From: JAGQZY01 sp964588335
GTDB taxonomy: Bacteria > Bdellovibrionota > Bdellovibrionia > Bdellovibrionales > JAGQZY01
Direction of reading: 5' to 3'
DNA length: 64,000 nt
Assembly (NCBI GenBank): GCA_964588335.1
Contig: CAZPOV010000003.1
Span: 1-64,000 of the forward strand
Part shown: piece after piece, positions 59,171 to 64,000 of the stretch
Position numbering within the stretch: position 1 is the first letter of the stretch
Layout: each line of letters begins with the position of its first letter
Made by a program: the position numbers and the translations under genes
The notes under the pieces: model-generated
Told to the model about the DNA's origin: nothing
The model's database searches: none
What the model saw: the letters and a program-made list of their open reading frames with translations, nothing else

Positions 59171-60820
59171 TTAAGAACGCCGTTGGCCTTCTCGGATCAG
59201 GCTGGCCATATTACTGAAATGGGAATCTTGCATCTTTTGAACTTCAGAGCGGTGTTGCTCTTCCATGGTTTCGAGACGATGTTTAAAGCGTGTGGCTTGC
59301 GTTTCTTTTTCATGTTTAAAGGCATTTTCTTTGGCGCGCAGGCGTCGCTCCATTTGCTCCTGGTACTCTTTAAAGTCTTCCAAATGTTTGCTTTTCAAAG
59401 AGTGTAGAGTGCTGTTGAACTTCATTTTAAGTTCTTTCATTTCGTTTTCGTGTCGGTTCTCTTGCTTACGATAATTCTGTTTGAACTCAAACCGGAGCTG
59501 CTCTTGCTGATTGTTTTTTGTAAAGCGGGTCTCGTTGAGCTTGTCATGATAATGACCCTTAAGTAATTCTTTTTCTTTCTTTTGAGTGTTTTCAAGTTGT
59601 TGGTGTTCTTTGTTGTATTTTTGTTTGATGTTTTGCAGCTCCAGATCTGTCTGTACTCGTTGTTGTGATTGAGCGGCATCAAACTCGGCTCTTTGTTTTT
59701 GCAATTTTTCTTGAAATCGATGGTGTTCCGATTCGACTTTTTTCTGTAAGGTTTGCTGATGTGTACTGATGCGTTGGTGCGCCTCTTGTTGGGCATCCAC
59801 CAATTCGCGGCCATGAATTTCATTGAATTCTTTGACCATTCCGGTTCTTTCTTCAAACAGCAGGTCATGGGCTCTCTTGTCAGCCAGTCGTCGATTTTCC
59901 ATCTCACGATCCTTCTGTTGGATCAGTTGCCGCATCTCTTTTTGATGTTTGTGGGCCAGTTGCCTTTTCTCCTGATTGGCACGGTAGCGGGCCTCTTTGG
60001 CTTCAGCAATTTTAGCTTCGACTCTTTCGGTGTTTTTTTCATAGCGTTGATCCTGCTCGGCCAACGCTTGCTTGTAGTCTTGGCGGTTGTCTTCAATGGC
60101 TTGTTTGTGATTTTGTCGGAAGGTCGATAATGTTTCGCTGTGGTTGTGCTGTAGGTGCTCTAGCTGGTGTTGGTGTTTTCTCTCCAGAGCCTTGGTTTCA
60201 TTGAAGTGCTTGCGTTTTAAAATTTCAATTTGTCGAGTGTAGTAGTCTTTGATATCAGTGTTTTCGGTTTTTAATTGGTTTTTTTGCTGGTTGCTCTGTT
60301 GCTGTAGTTGTTGTTTCTCTTGATGGTGCTGTTGCAGCAAATCTTTTTTTAGATTTTGCGATTCTTCTTGATGGCGATCGATGTAGTCGGCGACCAATTG
60401 ATTTTTTTTCTGGCTTGAAGCCACTTGTCGCTGTTGGTTTTTCTGTTGCAGCTGACTGATTTGTGAGTTTTTACGCCGCTCTAAAGATTCGACATTGTCA
60501 TTGTAGGCTTTTTTTAAGTTAGTGCGTTGCTGATCGTCGTCTTGGACGTGTTGCTTGTGACGGGCGGCCTGGGCTTGCCTGATTTTATTAATCTGTTTCT
60601 GGTGTTGCAGGTCCTTACGACTGAGTTGCTCTTGACTGTTGGATTGAACCCGATTCAGGTTTTGGTTGTGATCGCTGTTTCGCTCGTCAATGTGGGTTTT
60701 ATGTTTGGCTTTGATGTCCTGAATTTCAGCTTGGTGTTTTTTATTCAGCTGATTCTCACGGTTCTGATAATACTCCCGCATGTTTCGAATTTCGCTGTTG
60801 TTATTCACTTCCGACACCAC
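59171..60820 (-). CDS. Highly charged coiled-coil protein, copy B
   Basis: A 549-aa paralogue of the 55875 protein, of nearly the same length, on the opposite strand. Start ATG/TTG region is M-V-S-E-V-N-N-N-S-E-I-R-N-M-R-E-Y-Y. Shared features include M-R-E-Y-Y-x-x-R-E, D-L-Q-H-Q-K-Q-I-N-K-I-R-Q-A and regular K-H/E-H repeats. It is richer in Gln and Asn than copy A. No signal peptide or membrane helix. Together with copy A it frames the Na/Pi transporter. Structural role is inferred only. Confidence 0.85.
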   Translation of the reverse strand: MVSEVNNNSEIRNMREYYQNRENQLNKKHQAEIQDIKAKHKTHIDERNSDHNQNLNRVQSNSQEQLSRKDLQHQKQINKIRQAQAARHKQHVQDDDQQRTNLKKAYNDNVESLERRKNSQISQLQQKNQQRQVASSQKKNQLVADYIDRHQEESQNLKKDLLQQHHQEKQQLQQQSNQQKNQLKTENTDIKDYYTRQIEILKRKHFNETKALERKHQHQLEHLQHNHSETLSTFRQNHKQAIEDNRQDYKQALAEQDQRYEKNTERVEAKIAEAKEARYRANQEKRQLAHKHQKEMRQLIQQKDREMENRRLADKRAHDLLFEERTGMVKEFNEIHGRELVDAQQEAHQRISTHQQTLQKKVESEHHRFQEKLQKQRAEFDAAQSQQRVQTDLELQNIKQKYNKEHQQLENTQKKEKELLKGHYHDKLNETRFTKNNQQEQLRFEFKQNYRKQENRHENEMKELKMKFNSTLHSLKSKHLEDFKEYQEQMERRLRAKENAFKHEKETQATRFKHRLETMEEQHRSEVQKMQDSHFSNMASLIREGQRRS

Positions 60821-60925
60821 GGCCTCCCAAAACCTATCAATATTATATCAAGAGTTCTAAGCGGGTTGTGTCGTCTGGATTTAAAACCTCGCTTTGGTCC
60901 TAGGCGAGAATTGCCGGGTTGAGGT

Positions 60926-63772
60926 CTAGTTCCACTTATTGTCTAAATAAGTATGGACGTTGGTCACGTCGGCAGCGACTGGAGCATTGTTAAAGAGCAT
61001 AACTTCAAAAATATCCCCCAAAAAGTGAGAGTCTGAATCAGGGCAGGAGTCGTCTTCAAAACAGGCGCCGTTGTCGACATGTCCTAGCCCGACGTTTCCA
61101 CTGTGAGCGAACAGACGCGAGGTCGTCGGGACAGATCCGATCGAGGCGTTGTTGACATAGCAAGTGAGGTCGCCATCCGGACCTAGGGGGCCTGTGTAAT
61201 TGGTGTAGTCAAAAACCCAGGTCACAAAATAATTGGTGTTGCCAGAAATCGGCGTACTCACCCAAGTGAAATCTTGCACACCATCGCCATCGCCGGCTGG
61301 CGTGTTGTAGAAACCGCAGTAAAGTCGATTGTTGAAAATGTACACATTCATTCCACGAATGGTTCCGCCTTCCTCGTACAAAACCTGACGACTTGTAATA
61401 TCGGTTGAGGTGCGGAAGGCAACAGTGATATTTCTTTGTGTCACGGTGGCATTGTTGATCTCGGGATGATCGGGTGTCGTCATGCCGGTATTGGAACCAT
61501 CAAAAAGAACCGAAAAGTTGATATCGTCAAATAGCGGGCGAGACGCGCCACTGGAAAGACTGAAATCATGATCGACCGGGCTGCCTGATTTGTCGAGCCA
61601 CCGATTCACCTGGCCATTGAAAGCGGGGTCAAGGGCGTCGCGCCCATTGGCGTCGACGACAGAGGCTGGATCATTACCATCCAACCACAAGATCATATCG
61701 GGCAGTTCTATGGACGGATCGTAAACAATCCAGGGGTCGGAAACCGACACGGCCGAGAGTCGCCCGGTGGTGTCGACAGTCCGTATCGAAGTGAAGTGCG
61801 TCACGCCATTGGTTAAGTTGATCCCATTGAAGCGGTGGCTGGTGACATTGCCAACGTTGGAAAAAGCCACGGCATTACCGACTTCGCTGGCATCAAGAAT
61901 GTTATTGCCATTAACGTCTTCGCTGACGGCCACTTCGTAATGGGAAACTCCGCAGGCATCAGTGCCCGGTGTCCAGGTGATGGTGGCCGAATTGGTGGCG
62001 CTGCCATCGCCATCTTCATTGAGATTGGTGGGTGCGGTGGGCACAGCACTGTCATAGCGGAACGAGGTGGCGGACACCGAGTACGTATTTGATGTCAGGG
62101 CAACATGATCGATGGATTGCACGCTGGCAAAGTAGTACTGACATTCCGTCAAGCTTAAGCCTGTTTCTGATGCCGAAGTAACATTTCCTTTTGATGTGAA
62201 ACCGGCCTCAGCGTTGCCGCCCGCTGCATTGGTGCTAATCCCGACTTGATAATCGACTACATCGCCACTGCTACTGGCGACCCATTGGATCAATGGCGTT
62301 TGGTTAGCGACCGCGGTGTAGGATTGAGCGAAAGTGATATTGCTCGGCGGCTGGGGAGGCGTGATGTCATACTGGTACTCCACAAAATCAGTGGAGCAAC
62401 TGCTAAGGTTGCCGTCACTGTCTTCAGCACGCCCATGCAATGGGTAAGTTCCCTCCGCGAGTGTGGCCGTCAGATCGAGGCTGGCACCGCTGCTAAGGGC
62501 GTTGGTGTTTTCTGTCGAGCACGCACTGTCTTGGTAAAGTCGAATTCTGAGATTGGCAACAAGGTTAGACACTCGAATTGTTGGCGTGCCGATTTGTGAA
62601 GGACTGCTGACTGGATTTATTAAACTCAGATCCAGGGTTTTGGCAAAACCTTGACCTTGAAAATTAGCACTTGTGGTTCGCGGATCAAACCCGTCAAAAA
62701 ATTGCACGTTCAATGCGTCCGTAAAAGCGGCCGTAGTCACTGGCGAAAATGCGACAACAACAGTGCAAAACGCTCCCGGATTTAAGGTCGCCGGGCAGCT
62801 GTTGCTCGTCACTGTCAGAGGATTATTCAGTCCGGTGATGTTGATACTTGAAGCACTGCCGCCTCCGGTGTTGCGAAGAGTGAGAGTGCGTAAGCTCTGT
62901 TGGCTCGCAAGGATAACACCGAAGTCAAAGTTGAGGCCTTCATCAATAGCTATAAAACCAGCGACCCGTCCTTCACCGGAAAGGTCTTTGTCAATGGTAC
63001 GGGCTGAATCACCATCGTAGTACTCGACGGTCAAGCTTTGAGAGAATGTGTTGGCGGACAGCGGGGCAAACCGAAGAACCAGTTGGCAGGAGTCGCCAGC
63101 CGCGATACTGCCCCCACAAGTGGTTGAGGGAATTGAAAAGGGGGCGCTGACGCCATTGAAATTGAGTGAGGACGCTGTGATCTCGCCAGTGTTTTGTAAA
63201 GTCAGGGTGACATCTGAAAAACCGCCAACGGCAATCACCCCATAGTCAATGGCTCCGGCCGGCGTTAAAGTCAGCTGCGCTGGATAAGGGTCTCGCACGG
63301 CTGCATTAAAATCAATCTCCAGGGTTTGGTTGGCGAGTCCATCAAAATACTGCAAGACAAGACTTGTTGAAAAAGCTCCAGCCACCGGCGCACTCAAAGT
63401 CAGATCAAGAGTGCAACTCGATCCGGCGTTAACACTGACGCCACAATCGCCGTTGCTGCCCGGAAACGATCCACCGCTGAAACCGAAGGGTGCATTGGGA
63501 TTTTCAAGGAGGCTGATATTTGTCGCCGGCACTGAATTTGAAAGATTGTTGATGGTAACCGGAAATCTAAAGTCCTGCCCGGCCACTCGATCTGTGAAAT
63601 CCACTGGGGTTTGCGAGTCTCGTTCAAGAACAGCGGGAGTTTCTTGTCCATCGGAAGGGGTTTGCGGAGGACCACCACACGCCGCCAAGCTCAGTGCTAA
63701 GAAACTTAATAAATGAACGGATCCAACGAAATTATTTTGTCTTCGTAAGACCCAGGAAAACACGTACAGCAT
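60926..63772 (-). CDS. Large surface lipoprotein with HYDIN/ASPM-type and fibronectin-like domains
   Basis: Start ATG 63772 follows GGAG by 9 nt. The 948-aa product has a signal peptide with lipobox L-A-A-C. Three choice-of-anchor D (ASPM-SPD-2-Hydin) repeats lie at about 45-155, 160-270 and 275-380, each with N-x-S/G-x-x-x-A-S-x-x-x-x-x-x and C-x-x-x-L-x-x-G-x-x-C motifs plus Y-x-D-G. A Bac-Ig-like region (about 385-470), two fibronectin-type III domains (about 475-690) and a LamG/concanavalin-like domain (about 690-945; I-L-W-L-D-G-N-D-P, F-L-G-D-I-F-E-V-M-L-F) follow. Probably an adhesin or surface-binding protein. It is followed upstream by a beta-barrel gene on the same strand. Confidence 0.85.
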   Translation of the reverse strand: MLYVFSWVLRRQNNFVGSVHLLSFLALSLAACGGPPQTPSDGQETPAVLERDSQTPVDFTDRVAGQDFRFPVTINNLSNSVPATNISLLENPNAPFGFSGGSFPGSNGDCGVSVNAGSSCTLDLTLSAPVAGAFSTSLVLQYFDGLANQTLEIDFNAAVRDPYPAQLTLTPAGAIDYGVIAVGGFSDVTLTLQNTGEITASSLNFNGVSAPFSIPSTTCGGSIAAGDSCQLVLRFAPLSANTFSQSLTVEYYDGDSARTIDKDLSGEGRVAGFIAIDEGLNFDFGVILASQQSLRTLTLRNTGGGSASSINITGLNNPLTVTSNSCPATLNPGAFCTVVVAFSPVTTAAFTDALNVQFFDGFDPRTTSANFQGQGFAKTLDLSLINPVSSPSQIGTPTIRVSNLVANLRIRLYQDSACSTENTNALSSGASLDLTATLAEGTYPLHGRAEDSDGNLSSCSTDFVEYQYDITPPQPPSNITFAQSYTAVANQTPLIQWVASSSGDVVDYQVGISTNAAGGNAEAGFTSKGNVTSASETGLSLTECQYYFASVQSIDHVALTSNTYSVSATSFRYDSAVPTAPTNLNEDGDGSATNSATITWTPGTDACGVSHYEVAVSEDVNGNNILDASEVGNAVAFSNVGNVTSHRFNGINLTNGVTHFTSIRTVDTTGRLSAVSVSDPWIVYDPSIELPDMILWLDGNDPASVVDANGRDALDPAFNGQVNRWLDKSGSPVDHDFSLSSGASRPLFDDINFSVLFDGSNTGMTTPDHPEINNATVTQRNITVAFRTSTDITSRQVLYEEGGTIRGMNVYIFNNRLYCGFYNTPAGDGDGVQDFTWVSTPISGNTNYFVTWVFDYTNYTGPLGPDGDLTCYVNNASIGSVPTTSRLFAHSGNVGLGHVDNGACFEDDSCPDSDSHFLGDIFEVMLFNNAPVAADVTNVHTYLDNKWN

Positions 63773-63840
63773 TGGCTTACACTCCAATGAACTTATCGGT
63801 TTTTTTAATTTTTTATTAAGAAATTCTCAAACTGAGACAG

Positions 63841-64000
63841 TTAGCGAAAGTGGAAGCCAACACCGGCGTAAATCCTTGAGGTGAAGTAGGTGATCGACTC
63901 GGTTGCGGTTCGGTAATCTTCAAAACGAATACCGCCATAAAGACTCAAAAGGGAGTCGTAACGGCCGCGCAATCGCATCGAGCCATCAAGAATGCCTCGA
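63841..64000 (-). CDS. Outer-membrane beta-barrel protein, C-terminal part (partial)
   Basis: The minus-strand frame ending at TAA 63841-63843 is open to the window edge (52 codons). The peptide shows alternating strands (M-R-L-R-G-R-Y-D-S-L-L-S-L-Y-G-G-I-R-F, I-T-Y-F-T-S-R-I-Y-A-G-V-G-F-H-F-R), typical of the last two or three strands of an outer-membrane barrel. The gene body lies outside the window. It precedes the large surface lipoprotein gene by 68 nt and may be co-transcribed. Confidence 0.75.
   Translation of the reverse strand, partial: RGILDGSMRLRGRYDSLLSLYGGIRFEDYRTATESITYFTSRIYAGVGFHFR

Overview
The window looks like chromosomal DNA of a Gram-negative bacterium, most probably a Bdellovibrio-like member of the former Deltaproteobacteria (Bdellovibrionota). 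Evidence: the ordered block ffh, rpsP, khpA, rimM, trmD, a PF09936-type SPOUT methyltransferase, rplS, rnhB, yraN (33072-38794); outer-membrane genes (lptD, an OprB-type porin, beta-barrel proteins); many exported proteins and lipoproteins; moderate G+C; and dense two-component signalling including a receiver-PilZ protein. The phylum is inferred from gene order and protein style, not from a marker search.

Layout. 1-4800: accessory exported proteins (a GH43-like beta-propeller with a duplicated C-terminal domain, a small lipoprotein, two unknowns). 4860-5332: initiator tRNA-fMet with a clear sigma-70-type promoter, followed downstream by a 78-bp direct repeat carrying a copy of the tRNA 3' tail. 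5635-10715: five-gene signalling cluster (receiver-PilZ, PAS-DHp protein without an ATPase domain, OmpR-type regulator, receiver with a CheX-like C-terminus, Cache-type hybrid-free sensor kinase). 10909-13882: AT-richer island with a GNAT-like acyltransferase plus a haem-oxygenase-like diiron oxidase candidate, then two XRE regulators around an unknown 237-aa gene. 13888-19011: double amidohydrolase lipoprotein, then lysC-lysA. 19136-26415: lipoprotein, membrane-anchored MutS-like ATPase, prfC, ABC-2 exporter and OprB-type porin. 26654-29861: secreted unknowns, including a degenerate SGNH-hydrolase-like protein. 29929-32998: YihY/BrkB protein, GT87-like membrane protein and YhdH/AcuI reductase.

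33072-38794 is the translation and RNA-modification block, with terminators after khpA and rplS and a probable promoter before rimM. 38832-43803 holds envelope proteins, a TerB-like protein, a non-coding repeat region and lptD. 43814-48557: CHASE2-adenylate cyclase, STAS protein and a long coiled coil. 48684-50541: unknown membrane protein and a VKOR-DsbA fusion. 50623-55743: tightly packed operon of a ChaN-like protein, a twin-GYF membrane protein, a TPR protein and a FecR-like protein. 55875-60820: two paralogous charged coiled-coil proteins facing each other across a Na/Pi cotransporter, with a 132-nt near-perfect inverted-repeat element and a C-poor stretch in the only large gap. 60926-64000: a large surface lipoprotein with HYDIN/ASPM-type repeats and the end of a beta-barrel gene.

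The genome is packed tightly: several convergent gene pairs abut or overlap by a few bases. The strongest candidates for undescribed biology are the acyltransferase-oxidase cassette with its XRE neighbours, the twin coiled-coil locus, and the GYF/ChaN/TPR/FecR operon.
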